A stretch of DNA of 63,312 nucleotides, from positions 1 through 63,312 of the forward strand of contig CANQVK010000017.1 of NCBI GenBank assembly GCA_947627275.1. The letters run 5' to 3'. Shown piece after piece: positions 52,102 to 59,455 of the stretch. Positions within the stretch are counted from its first letter, which is position 1; every line of letters starts with the position of its first letter. The stretch comes from an uncultured Ruminococcus sp. Its GTDB lineage: Bacteria; Bacillota; Clostridia; Oscillospirales; Ruminococcaceae. A program made the translations under genes and the position numbers. The notes beneath the pieces were generated by a model. It searched no databases. It had not been told where the DNA came from and worked only from the letters and a program-made list of their open reading frames with translations.

Positions 52102-52464
52102 ATGTTTACCGAACTTTTGAAAGCTTTTATTGTCGGCGGAATTATCTGCGCCATAGGACAAGTTCTTATTGATTATACAAAGCTCACGCCTGCACGAATC
52201 CTCACAGGATTTGTAGTGGCAGGCGTGATACTTTCCGCCATAGGTCTTTACAAGCCGCTTGCCGATTTCGCAGGAGCCGGAGCTTCCGTTCCTCTTACAG
52301 GCTTCGGGCATATTCTCGCCGAGGGAGTTCGCAAGGCTGTTGACAAAGACGGTTTCTTGGGCGTTTTCACAGGAGGTCTTACAGCCTCCGCCGCCGGTAT
52401 CACAACCGCTTTACTGGCAGGTCTCGGCGCTTCTTTGGCGTTTAAACAAAAAGATAAGGCATAG
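52102..52464 (+). CDS. spoVAEB: Stage V sporulation protein AE (SpoVAEB), 120 aa
   Basis: Small membrane protein with three to four helices (FIVGGIICAIGQVLIDYTKLT; ILTGFVVAGVILSAIGLY; FTGGLTASAAGITTALLAGLGA). Family match is to SpoVAEB/SpoVAE C-terminal part; length normal. Co-transcribed with spoVAD and followed by a terminator. Confidence 0.93.
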   Translation: MFTELLKAFIVGGIICAIGQVLIDYTKLTPARILTGFVVAGVILSAIGLYKPLADFAGAGASVPLTGFGHILAEGVRKAVDKDGFLGVFTGGLTASAAGITTALLAGLGASLAFKQKDKA

Positions 52465-52471
52465 TCCGAAA

Positions 52472-52502
52472 AACCTCCGCCATACAATTTGGCGGAGGTT
52501 TT
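52472..52502. terminator. Terminator between spoVAEB and the Wzz-like gene
   Basis: Perfect 10-bp stem AACCTCCGCC/GGCGGAGGTT with a 9-base loop followed by TT, and A-run on the other side; the convergent gene ends at 52507. Confidence 0.85.
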
Positions 52503-52506
52503 GATA

Positions 52507-54063
52507 TTATTTTGTTTTCTTATTTTCGGACTGCTTTTCTTCAACGGTATTATTATCATCATCGCCGTCTCCGCCGTCGCCTGCGGTATCAGCGTTTTCA
52601 GCAGCAAACTGCGCCTTTCTCTTTCTTGTGTCAACGATTAAAGACTCAATAATTACAGTACCGAAATAAATGAAAATGCCAAGTCCCTCAAGAAGGATCA
52701 GAGGCTTCTTTACGTTCTCCATAATTCTTTCTTTTCTGTTGACGGACGGGCTGTCTGCCGGTACAAGAACATTATATGCGTTTCCGAAAGTAACGTTCTT
52801 ATAATAGTCCTCTGAAGTTTCGCACACGAGATTTACAAGGTTCGTTACCTTTTCGTCGAGCACTTTAAAATCGGCGTCTATCTTATCAACTTTTGCCTGA
52901 CTTCCGGCAGATTTCGATTTTAGCGACTGCTGTCTGTCCTTATAATCGTTTATCTGCTGCTTTACCCTTGCAAGCTCGGAAGCGGCTTCGTTCTTCTGAC
53001 TGAACATCTTATCATACTGTTCGGACGCAAGCCTTGACTGAGTGCTGGTATCCTCGCTGCCGCCGAACACGATTATATCATCCTTCTGGTAAGCGTTGAT
53101 AGACTCCTCATACGTCTGAAGCTGCTCCTCGTACTGATCTCTTAGACGGGTAAGCGATTTGATACGATACTCATAATATGCAAGCGCGGACTCCTTGTCC
53201 TTCGTAACATTATTTACCGTAATGTATGAGGAAAGCTTGTCGAGGTCAATAGATTCAACAGTATTTATAGCCTGATAAAGGTCATCGAATGTGTATCCTG
53301 TTGAAGCGGAACGGAATCTGGTGTCGTCCTCGTCCGCAAGCTCCTTGGCATAAACTTTAAGAGTATGCAGGCTGTTTTCAAAAACGTCTATAGCCTCGGG
53401 ATAGTCGTAATCGCTGTATGAGATCGCCGTAACCGCACTTCCTAAAGACTCATTGTAACCGTAGCACTTATAGAAATAGTCCTCATATTTCTCAAGAATG
53501 GTGTTGAAAACCTCTACCGCATCCTCCGCCGAAAGAGTCGTTTCGCTGTAATCGAAGAATACCGTGTACTGAGTAGGATAATACGTTGTTTCGAGAAGAC
53601 GTTCGCCTGCCGCAATAGAACTGCTGCCGCCCTGCTCGAGAATGTTATTGTAAACCGTATATCTGTCGTAGGCGTCCTTTGGAATAATGGACTTGAATGA
53701 AATTCCGTTGCGGATATTTTCAAGCTCCTCCACGCCCATGTTAAGCGATGTAAGAGCGTCCTCGATAACGGCAGGATTTTTTATGGAAGTTACATCGAAC
53801 TTTCTGCCGTTCGGATCAAGACCCTTTTCTATGCCGTCATAGGAAAAGTTTACGATGGATTTAAGCTTCGGCTTCTGGCTGTGCGTAGTGAACGCCGAGT
53901 AGCCGAATGCCATTCCAATAAACAGAACCGCCGCAACTACCCAGATAAGCAGATATTTTTTCAGCTTTTTTAATACCGTGGAAAAAGAAATTATAATGTC
54001 ATCAGACTTTTCCTCGGCGTTGTTTATGGTTATGTTAAGATTGCGCTCGTCTTTTTTTGCCAT
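52507..54063 (-). CDS. Wzz-like polysaccharide co-polymerase, 518 aa
   Basis: Two membrane helices near the ends (about 34-56, LLIWVVAAVLFIGMAFGYSAF; and about 455-475, LILLEGLGIFIYFGTVIIESL) bracket a long outside region with coiled coils (about 290-420), the layout of chain-length determinants. It lacks a tyrosine-kinase domain; the C-terminal tail is acidic and ends EKQSENKKTK. No glycosyltransferase is in the window, so the polysaccharide is unknown. ATG at 54061-54063 has AGGAGG; an earlier in-frame start lies at the promoter. Confidence 0.8.
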   Translation of the reverse strand: MAKKDERNLNITINNAEEKSDDIIISFSTVLKKLKKYLLIWVVAAVLFIGMAFGYSAFTTHSQKPKLKSIVNFSYDGIEKGLDPNGRKFDVTSIKNPAVIEDALTSLNMGVEELENIRNGISFKSIIPKDAYDRYTVYNNILEQGGSSSIAAGERLLETTYYPTQYTVFFDYSETTLSAEDAVEVFNTILEKYEDYFYKCYGYNESLGSAVTAISYSDYDYPEAIDVFENSLHTLKVYAKELADEDDTRFRSASTGYTFDDLYQAINTVESIDLDKLSSYITVNNVTKDKESALAYYEYRIKSLTRLRDQYEEQLQTYEESINAYQKDDIIVFGGSEDTSTQSRLASEQYDKMFSQKNEAASELARVKQQINDYKDRQQSLKSKSAGSQAKVDKIDADFKVLDEKVTNLVNLVCETSEDYYKNVTFGNAYNVLVPADSPSVNRKERIMENVKKPLILLEGLGIFIYFGTVIIESLIVDTRKRKAQFAAENADTAGDGGDGDDDNNTVEEKQSENKKTK

Positions 54064-54106
54064 TTTGACCTCCTGAATGTTTCGCTTGTTTTCGCTTATC
54101 ACTACA

Positions 54107-54135
54107 ATAATATCACTTCATCTCCAAAATGTCAA
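54107..54135 (-). promoter_or_regulatory. Promoter of the Wzz-like gene
   Basis: Minus strand TTGACA (54130-54135), 17-base spacer ending TGA, TATTAT (54107-54112). Confidence 0.7.
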
Positions 54136-54220
54136 TAGAAAAAACGAATTTCCTTTATTTTTCGGCATTTTGCCGAATTGTAAAAAAGATGCAGACAAAT
54201 TTTCAAATATAATACCACTG

Positions 54221-54362
54221 TCTGCAACTTTAGCGGGAAACAGCATCCAAAATATCAAGAGAATTATCATCGGGATTCCAAAGGGACGGTGTCCCCACAA
54301 AAATCAATTTTTAAAGTTGTGACAGGAAGAACATTCAATTGACGCCCTCTCTTGCATGGCTT
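54221..54362. repeat. Decayed modular hairpin repeat
   Basis: Fragments of the family: CTGCAACTTTAGCGGG at the start, GGGATTCCAAAGGGACGGTGTC in part, and GACGCCCTCTCTTGCA, broken up by unrelated AT-rich sequence. The rest of 54136-54500 has no gene. Confidence 0.55.
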
Positions 54363-54500
54363 TCCGTGTCTTTACTACTAAAGAAAATAATTCTTAAATT
54401 GCGAATAAAAAATCATATATACAAAAGCGATAAATTCAAAGCACATTTAACACATGCAGTTGTAAAAAAAGCTGATTTTTTTCTTTTTTCTCTTTTTCTC

Positions 54501-54529
54501 TTGACTTTTTTTCGTTCTTGGTGTATACT
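54501..54529 (+). promoter_or_regulatory. Promoter of tRNA-Met/tRNA-Glu
   Basis: TTGACT (54501-54506), 17 bases, TATACT (54524-54529), 35 bases before tRNA-Met. Confidence 0.75.
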
Positions 54530-54563
54530 AATTAAGTCGCAGGTTTATTGCTGTTTGACTTAC

Positions 54564-54640
54564 GGCGGCATAGCTCAGTTGGCTAGAGTACTCGGTTCAT
54601 ACCCGATTGGTCGTTGGTTCAAATCCTACTGCCGCTACCA
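54564..54640 (+). tRNA. tRNA with CAT anticodon (elongator Met, possibly Ile-lysidine)
   Basis: 77 bases with encoded CCA. Anticodon CAT sits in loop TTCATAC. The first acceptor pair is G-U, and the anticodon and T stems each have one mismatch (C-U and U-U). Without the initiator GGG/CCC stem it is not tRNA-fMet. Elongator Met is most likely; an Ile-CAU tRNA cannot be excluded by eye. Confidence 0.85.
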
Positions 54641-54644
54641 TTAT

Positions 54645-54719
54645 GGCCCGTTGGTCAAGAGGTTAAGACATCGCCCTTTCACGGCGGAATCATGGGTTCA
54701 ATTCCCGTACGGGTCACCA
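54645..54719 (+). tRNA. tRNA-Glu(TTC)
   Basis: 75 bases with encoded CCA. Anticodon TTC lies in CCTTTCAC between CGCC and GGCG; acceptor GGCCCGT pairs with ACGGGTC. Four bases after the preceding tRNA. The remnant integrase gene lies directly downstream, as at a common tRNA integration site. Confidence 0.95.
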
Positions 54720-54728
54720 CAGCATAGG

Positions 54729-54770
54729 CTCTCAAATGACGATATATCGCCATTTGAGAGTTTTCTTTTT
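54729..54770 (+). terminator. Terminator of the tRNA pair
   Basis: Long stem starting CTCTCAAATG (54729-) and closing CATTTGAGAG (-54760), one mismatch, followed by TTTTCTTTTT. Confidence 0.85.
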
Positions 54771-54803
54771 ATTCATGCAAGGCTCCTGTCCTTTACTTGT
54801 CCT

Positions 54804-56004
54804 TCATACGACTTTAGGCTGTCCTTTGGGTTCATCGGACTTGTGGAAGTTCAGTACCGAAGCGATCGCTTCACCTGCTCTTGCCTGAGCCTGCCCAAAT
54901 ACATGACAGTAGATAGAAGTCGTGGTAGTTATCGTCGAGTGACCTAACGCTCCTGACACAGCGGCTGCATCCACGCCCTTGTTGATGAGGGCAGAAGCAT
55001 AAAAGTGTCGCAGTGAGTGAATGTCACAGAAACGGAAATTGTTTTCTTCACAGAATTCTCTGAGCCAGAAATACGGCGTGTTATTGTTCATCGGTTCACC
55101 GTTCCACTTGACGAAAAGGCGATCATAGTCCAACCCATTTCGTACCGAGCCTTTCACGTTCTGCGTCCTGCTCGTCCTTGTACTCACGGAGCAAATCCAT
55201 AACGCACTGAGGGAATTTCAGAGAACGCTGAGACTTCTTCGTCTTTGTGGTGTCGGTGTAGATGCCCTTTGAAGCGGTGTAGTTGCTTGTCCTGCGGACG
55301 CTGATAACGCAGTTGTCCCAGTCAATATCCTTCCATTCCAGACCGAGCATTTCTCCACGCCTGAATCCGCTGTATATCGCCAGAGTAAAGAAAACACGGT
55401 ATTTCAGCGGTGCGGTTTCAAGGAGCTGAAAGAGCTTTTCGACTTCCTCGATAGTATAAATGTCTTTCTCTTTCTTCTCGCCCTTCGGAACGGTAACACG
55501 CTTGCAGGGATTATCGGTGAGCATCTCCATTTTCACAGCGTAGGAAAATACATCGCTGATGAAGCTGAGATGATGAATGGCTGTCTTTCTTGACAGCGGT
55601 TTGCCGTTTTTCAGGCTTTTGCCATTAAGTGCCAGATCGTTGATAAACTGCTGGATATGACGGCTGGTGATCTTATCAAGTCTGAGGTGTCCGATCGCAG
55701 GATATACCCTCACAGTGAGCTGTTTCATACGCTCATAGGAAGTGTTACGGAGATTGAGCTTCGCATATTCCTCGAACCACTGCTCAGCAAAGTCCTGAAA
55801 CTTGATGTTCGCCGTGACCTGACCTTTCATACACTTGTCCTCAAAGAGAATAGCCTGCTTCTGAAGCTCTTTCTCGATCTGCTTCTTGCTCATATTCTCC
55901 GCAGGCTTCCAAGTCATTGTCTGCGCGACCTGATTCCCCGATGTATCATATCCGCAGGAAACTCTGATCTGATAGGAGTTTCCTCTTTTTCTTATCGTAG
56001 CCAT
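54804..56004 (-). pseudogene. int: Frameshifted tyrosine recombinase (integrase) of an integrative element
   Basis: The N-terminal part (MATIRKRGNSYQIRVS; arm-binding AP2-like and core-binding SAM-like domains, first catalytic Arg in SGFRRGEMLG) ends early after TKWVGL near 55123. The C-terminal catalytic part (HSLRH with His and Arg; nucleophilic Tyr in TSIYCH) continues in another frame as DYDRLFVKWNGEP. One extra G in GTTGGAC (near 55130) accounts for it. ATG at 56002-56004 has AAAGG upstream. The two halves together give normal length (about 400), so it is a recent break or a sequencing error. Family: Tn916/phage-like Int. Confidence 0.88.
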
Positions 56005-56025
56005 AAATTGATTCCTTTCTATCAA

Positions 56026-56127
56026 CATAGATTTTATGGCATACTCCTGTCACTCTAATCATAGCGCGCATTTGCCCGTATGTCAAGTGTTTTTTCTGTT
56101 TTTTTCAGGAGCATGCCAAAATCTATG
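56026..56127. repeat. Inverted repeat upstream of the integrase gene
   Basis: Left arm 56026-56049 and right arm 56106-56127 pair over about 22 bases with one substitution and a 2-base gap (right arm CAGGAGCATGCCAAAATC...). It may bind the integrase or excisionase, or mark the recombination site. Confidence 0.6.
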
Positions 56128-56207
56128 CGTTATGTTCTATGGTGTTTGAGGTTTTTGTGTCTGTTGACACTGAAATACCGTAAAATCCGCAGTCTCAGCG
56201 TACAGAT

Positions 56208-56501
56208 TTACTTGTCTGCTGTCTGTCGGCTGAAATAGTCAAGCAGATCAGCCTTGTTGACAAGCATTTTTCCACGCTGACCGTCACCAGCTCTCAGATA
56301 CGGAAGCTTGCCTTGGGCAATCAGCTTGCGGACAGTGTGTTCAGACAATCCCTTGACCGCTTCGGTGCATTCCTTAATAGTCAGCATTTCAACGGCACTG
56401 GAAGAAACCTCAGCCACCTGTTCGGAATCATTGGTCTCGATAAGTTCGCTCAGAATGCTTACGAGCTGAGCGATAAGCTCGTTCTTTCTGTTTGTAGTCA
56501 T
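56208..56501 (-). CDS. xis: Excisionase-like HTH protein, 97 aa
   Basis: The C-terminal half (MLTIKECTEAVKGLSEHTVRKLIAQGKLPYLRAGDGQRG in pieces, 39-78) is a MerR-like winged helix of the excisionase/HTH_17 family, usually paired with tyrosine integrases. The N-terminal 35 residues are a Ser/Glu-rich helix. ATG follows AAGGAG. It is upstream of int on the same strand, as in Tn916-like and mobilisable elements. Confidence 0.85.
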   Translation of the reverse strand: MTTNRKNELIAQLVSILSELIETNDSEQVAEVSSSAVEMLTIKECTEAVKGLSEHTVRKLIAQGKLPYLRAGDGQRGKMLVNKADLLDYFSRQTADK

Positions 56502-56547
56502 TATTAGTCTCCTTAATAGCAGGTACTTCCTCTGCTTTTTCTCTTAT

Positions 56548-57090
56548 TTATTCTAACACGGTCTTTTTCTGAGCCGTGTTCAGTTTGATGTGTTCGTATT
56601 CTCCACGCAGACCGTGAGCATCAATAACGGCTAATGCCTTACGCAAGCTTCGGGTGAGCTGATCCTCTTTCAAGATACGCTTGGCGGAATCATTCAGCTT
56701 CTTGCGTGAAAAATAGTGTGCTTCTTCCTCTTTCTTTTTGTAGCCTGCAAGTTCCGCAGTAGCGGATTCCAAAGCACTTTCCAAATCAGCGACTTTCTGT
56801 AAGAGCGTTTTCCTCTCCGCTTTCATTTTCCGGCTGTTCCTGACGGAAACGACCTCTTTTTGAGCGAGAGCCACAAGGTTATTGTAGTCCTCCTCGGATA
56901 GCGTGACCTTTTTGCCGAAAACTGACTTCTTGACATCAATGCTGTCAATCTCTACGAGCTTTGCCGTTTTCTTTTCAGCGGATTCAACAGCAACCCCTTT
57001 CTCAGCAAGCTCCGCATCCGCCTGAGCGTTCTGCTCCGCAAGCTCGCCCGCTTTGTGCCTTTGCTCCTTGTACTCAGCAACCAAGGACAA
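56548..57090 (-). pseudogene. C-terminal fragment of a Mob/relaxase protein
   Basis: The 180-residue frame is coiled-coil with the segment IDSIDVKKSVFGKKVTLSEEDYNNLVALA that typically lies in the C-terminal part of MobA/Mob_Pre-type relaxases in mobilisable elements (recalled, not searched). Its only available start is TTG and it lacks the catalytic N-terminal domain; the sequence upstream switches to unrelated AT-rich DNA at about 57095. So it is the truncated end of a mobilisation gene. Confidence 0.65.
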
Positions 57091-57098
57091 AAGTTGTA

Positions 57099-57127
57099 TT
57101 GAAAATCTTGTTAAAATGTGCTATAAT
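57099..57127 (+). promoter_or_regulatory. Promoter of the truncated response regulator
   Basis: TTGAAA (57099-57104), 17 bases, extended TGC, TATAAT (57122-57127). Confidence 0.65.
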
Positions 57128-57156
57128 GATTATATCAAATTTAAGGAGTAACTACA

Positions 57157-57342
57157 ATGCTATTAAATATTGCGGTATGTGATGATGAGATATCAGAGAT
57201 TAAAAAAATCGAGGATTATTTAATGACATTTTCAGTTCAAAGCGGAATTGAATTTGACATTGATAAATATTCTGATGGTAACAAATTACTAAGTGCATAT
57301 AATGGAAATTCTTATAAGTTTGAAAATAGAAAAATAGGCTAA
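57157..57342 (+). pseudogene. Truncated AgrA/LytTR-type response regulator
   Basis: The first 55 residues (MLLNIAVCDDEISEIKKIEDYL...) are the start of a receiver domain with its acidic pocket DDE, of the kind seen in AgrA/VirR regulators. The frame then ends NRKIG-stop before the phosphoacceptor Asp and with no LytTR DNA-binding domain. A good promoter and AAGGAG site remain. It looks like a deletion junction at about 57325. Confidence 0.7.
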
Positions 57343-57353
57343 AAATCGAAAAA

Positions 57354-57398
57354 AGGGTACAAAAAACTAAGTCTGCTTACAGACCGTTTTTTTACCCT
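57354..57398. terminator. Bidirectional terminator-like structure
   Basis: AGGGTAcAAAAAAC pairs with GTTTTTTTACCCT around an inner hairpin GTCTG-CTTA-CAGAC. U-runs exist on both strands. It separates the response-regulator fragment from the LspA-like gene. Confidence 0.7.
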
Positions 57399-57549
57399 AT
57401 GCCCACCATTGAAATGCCAGCGTGTTCCAAGCACCTGCACACTTAAAGTAAGTCGGTGGTATACTTATTTAAATGCCGAGAGAACACTAATATTTTTATA
57501 TTTTTGAGGTATTTAAATTATAACATAAATTGAATTCTATGTCAATATA

Positions 57550-57588
57550 GCGAAAGCACCTTTTCATAACCCCATTGGTGCCTTTCGC
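57550..57588 (+). promoter_or_regulatory. Stem-loop just upstream of the LspA-like gene
   Basis: GCGAAAGCACC (57550-57560) pairs with GGTGCCTTTCGC (57577-57588), with one bulged C. It ends 19 bases before the ATG. It may be a leader structure that controls translation or marks an element end. Confidence 0.45.
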
Positions 57589-57607
57589 AGAAAGGCGGTT
57601 TATAAAT

Positions 57608-58087
57608 ATGAAAAAAATATTTTTAACAGGGTTATTGATTATTATTGATCAAATAGTAAAGATTGTTATTAGTTTCTTTTTTATGGATATTAAAATAATT
57701 TTTCATAGTTTTATAGGTTTTAGTCCGTATTTAAATGCTACACAACTCTCAATCTTTAATAATGAGTTAAACATGAGTTTAAGTAATGTTTTTTTATGTG
57801 TTTTAAATGTTCTTATAATTATTCTTGTGATTTTCTTATATTTATATTTAAAAAAGCATAGCTCTCAAGAAAATGTCAGATATTTTAATTCTATGTTTAC
57901 TTTTTTATTGGCAGGAACAATCTGTTCGCTTATTGATAAAATTTTCTGGGGAGGAAGTCTCGACTATATTCGCATATTATCTAAAATAGTGGATTTAAAA
58001 GATATTTACCTTTTGATTGGTTTTGTGTTCTACTTTGTATTGGCATTCAAACTGAAGTCTAAAAGTAATGAAAGCCTCCAAAGCTGA
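57608..58087 (+). CDS. LspA-like (signal peptidase II family) membrane protein, 159 aa
   Basis: Four hydrophobic helices. MKKIFLTGLLIIIDQIVKIV matches the LspA start (IDQLxK), and the two catalytic-Asp motifs appear as LAGTICSLIDKIFWGGSLDYI (about 105-125) and VDLKDIYL (about 135-142), aligned with GAxGNLIDRxxxGxVxDFI and FNxADxxI. Asn in the second motif is replaced, so activity is uncertain. The gene is markedly AT-rich and unlike its neighbours, suggesting transfer. ATG at 57608 follows AAAGGCGG. Not a housekeeping lspA context (no rluD or ileS). Confidence 0.65.
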   Translation: MKKIFLTGLLIIIDQIVKIVISFFFMDIKIIFHSFIGFSPYLNATQLSIFNNELNMSLSNVFLCVLNVLIIILVIFLYLYLKKHSSQENVRYFNSMFTFLLAGTICSLIDKIFWGGSLDYIRILSKIVDLKDIYLLIGFVFYFVLAFKLKSKSNESLQS

Positions 58088-58126
58088 AAGCGGTATTTAT
58101 ACTAATCAGTGGTTAATTAATAAAAA

Positions 58127-58156
58127 TTCCCCTCGGAACATCTGCTCTGAGGGGAA
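58127..58156 (-). terminator. Terminator of the hrcA-grpE-dnaK-dnaJ operon
   Basis: Stem TTCCCCTC/GAGGGGAA enclosing a partly paired loop, followed by TTTTTAT on the minus strand, 14 bases after the dnaJ stop. Confidence 0.8.
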
Positions 58157-58169
58157 AAAATGCAGTTTA

Positions 58170-59336
58170 TCAAAAATCAAGCTTAGCTTTCAGCTTTTCA
58201 AAAAAACTCTGTCGTTTTGCGTAATTTTTTTCGGTAAGCGACGCTTCAAATTCCTTAAGAAGATCCTTCTGCTTCTTGGTAAGATTTCTCGGAACCTCAA
58301 CAAATATCTTGACATACTGATTTCCGCGGTCGCTGCGGTTTATTTTCTTAACGCCCTTGCCTTTAAGATTAAAGACCGTGCCGTTCTGCGTTCCGGCGGA
58401 AATAGTGAACTTCACATCGCCGTCAACGGTAGGTACTGTAATTTCCGAGCCGAGAACGGCGTCCATATAAGTAACAGGTATCTCGCAATGAATATCATAG
58501 CCCTCTCTTGTGAACAGGGGGTGGCTCTTTACGGTTACGTTAAGCAGCAGATCGCCGTTAGGTCCGTTGTTTATTCCGCAATCACCCTGCCCGTTGAGAC
58601 GAATAGTCTGACCGTTGTCGATACCTGCCGGAATATCGACCGAAACCATTTTCTGTACGCGCACTCTGCCCATTCCGCGACATTTGGTACAGGGATTCTT
58701 GATGACCTTTCCCTTGCCGCCGCAATGAGGACACACCTTGGTTGAAGAAATAGCTCCGAACGGAGTACGCTGGGTAGTTTTTACGCTGCCACGTCCATGG
58801 CAATCAGGGCATACCTCCGAAGTCGTTCCTGCGTCTGCTCCCGTACCCTTACAGGAATCGCAGACCGCCATGCGGAACGTCTTTATCTCCTGCTTCTTGC
58901 CGTGAACTGCGTCCATGAAGCTGATAGTAACGGATTCCTGTATGTCTGAACCTCTGCGAGGTGCGTTGGCGTTTGCGCCGCCCCGTGAGTTTCCGCCGTT
59001 AAAGCCTCCGAAGCCGCCGAAAATGCTCTCGAAAATATCGCCTATGTCTCCGAAGCCTCCCATTCCGCCTCCGAAGCCGCCCATACCGTTGCCGCCGCCG
59101 TAATTGGGGTCAACTCCCGCATGGCCGAACTGGTCGTATCTTGCACGTTTTTCAGGGTCGGAAAGCACTTCGTGAGCTTCGTTTATCTCCTGAAACTTCT
59201 CAACATAGGACGGGTCGTCGGGGTGCAGGTCGGGATGATTTTCTCTTGCCTTTTTTCGGAAGGCTTTTTTTATCTCATCCTCGGTTGCGCCTTTCTGAAC
59301 GCCGAGGACTTCGTAATAATCTCTTTTTTCAGCCAT
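58170..59336 (-). CDS. dnaJ: Chaperone DnaJ, 388 aa
   Basis: Hsp40 co-chaperone stimulating DnaK. J domain (1-70) with HPD at 34-36, a Gly/Phe-rich region (about 75-130) with GGFGGGMGGFGD, four zinc CxxCxGxG repeats (CDSCKGTG, CPDCHGRG, CPHCGGKG, CTKCRGMG) and two C-terminal beta domains. GGAGAAA precedes ATG. It follows dnaK after a 119-base gap containing a hairpin. Confidence 0.97.
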   Translation of the reverse strand: MAEKRDYYEVLGVQKGATEDEIKKAFRKKARENHPDLHPDDPSYVEKFQEINEAHEVLSDPEKRARYDQFGHAGVDPNYGGGNGMGGFGGGMGGFGDIGDIFESIFGGFGGFNGGNSRGGANANAPRRGSDIQESVTISFMDAVHGKKQEIKTFRMAVCDSCKGTGADAGTTSEVCPDCHGRGSVKTTQRTPFGAISSTKVCPHCGGKGKVIKNPCTKCRGMGRVRVQKMVSVDIPAGIDNGQTIRLNGQGDCGINNGPNGDLLLNVTVKSHPLFTREGYDIHCEIPVTYMDAVLGSEITVPTVDGDVKFTISAGTQNGTVFNLKGKGVKKINRSDRGNQYVKIFVEVPRNLTKKQKDLLKEFEASLTEKNYAKRQSFFEKLKAKLDF

Positions 59337-59393
59337 ATATTTTCTCCATTCTTCAATAACCTATTCGGGCAAAGCTCTGCGTTAAAAATACGC

Positions 59394-59424
59394 TTTTAGG
59401 GCGAAAGTATATTTCGCCCTAAAA
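59394..59424 (-). other. Hairpin between dnaK and dnaJ
   Basis: Perfect 13-bp stem TTTTAGGGCGAAA/TTTCGCCCTAAAA with a 5-base loop, not followed directly by a U-run. Such intercistronic hairpins may lower dnaJ expression or protect the upstream dnaK message; neither is shown here. Confidence 0.75.
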
Positions 59425-59455
59425 TCCTATCAAACAGATATATTTAATAAGTCCA

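Noticed and set aside
54645..57600. Intact integrative element bounded by tRNA-Glu att sites
   Set aside because: No second copy of the tRNA-Glu 3' end was found to the right, the integrase is frameshifted and the mob gene is truncated.
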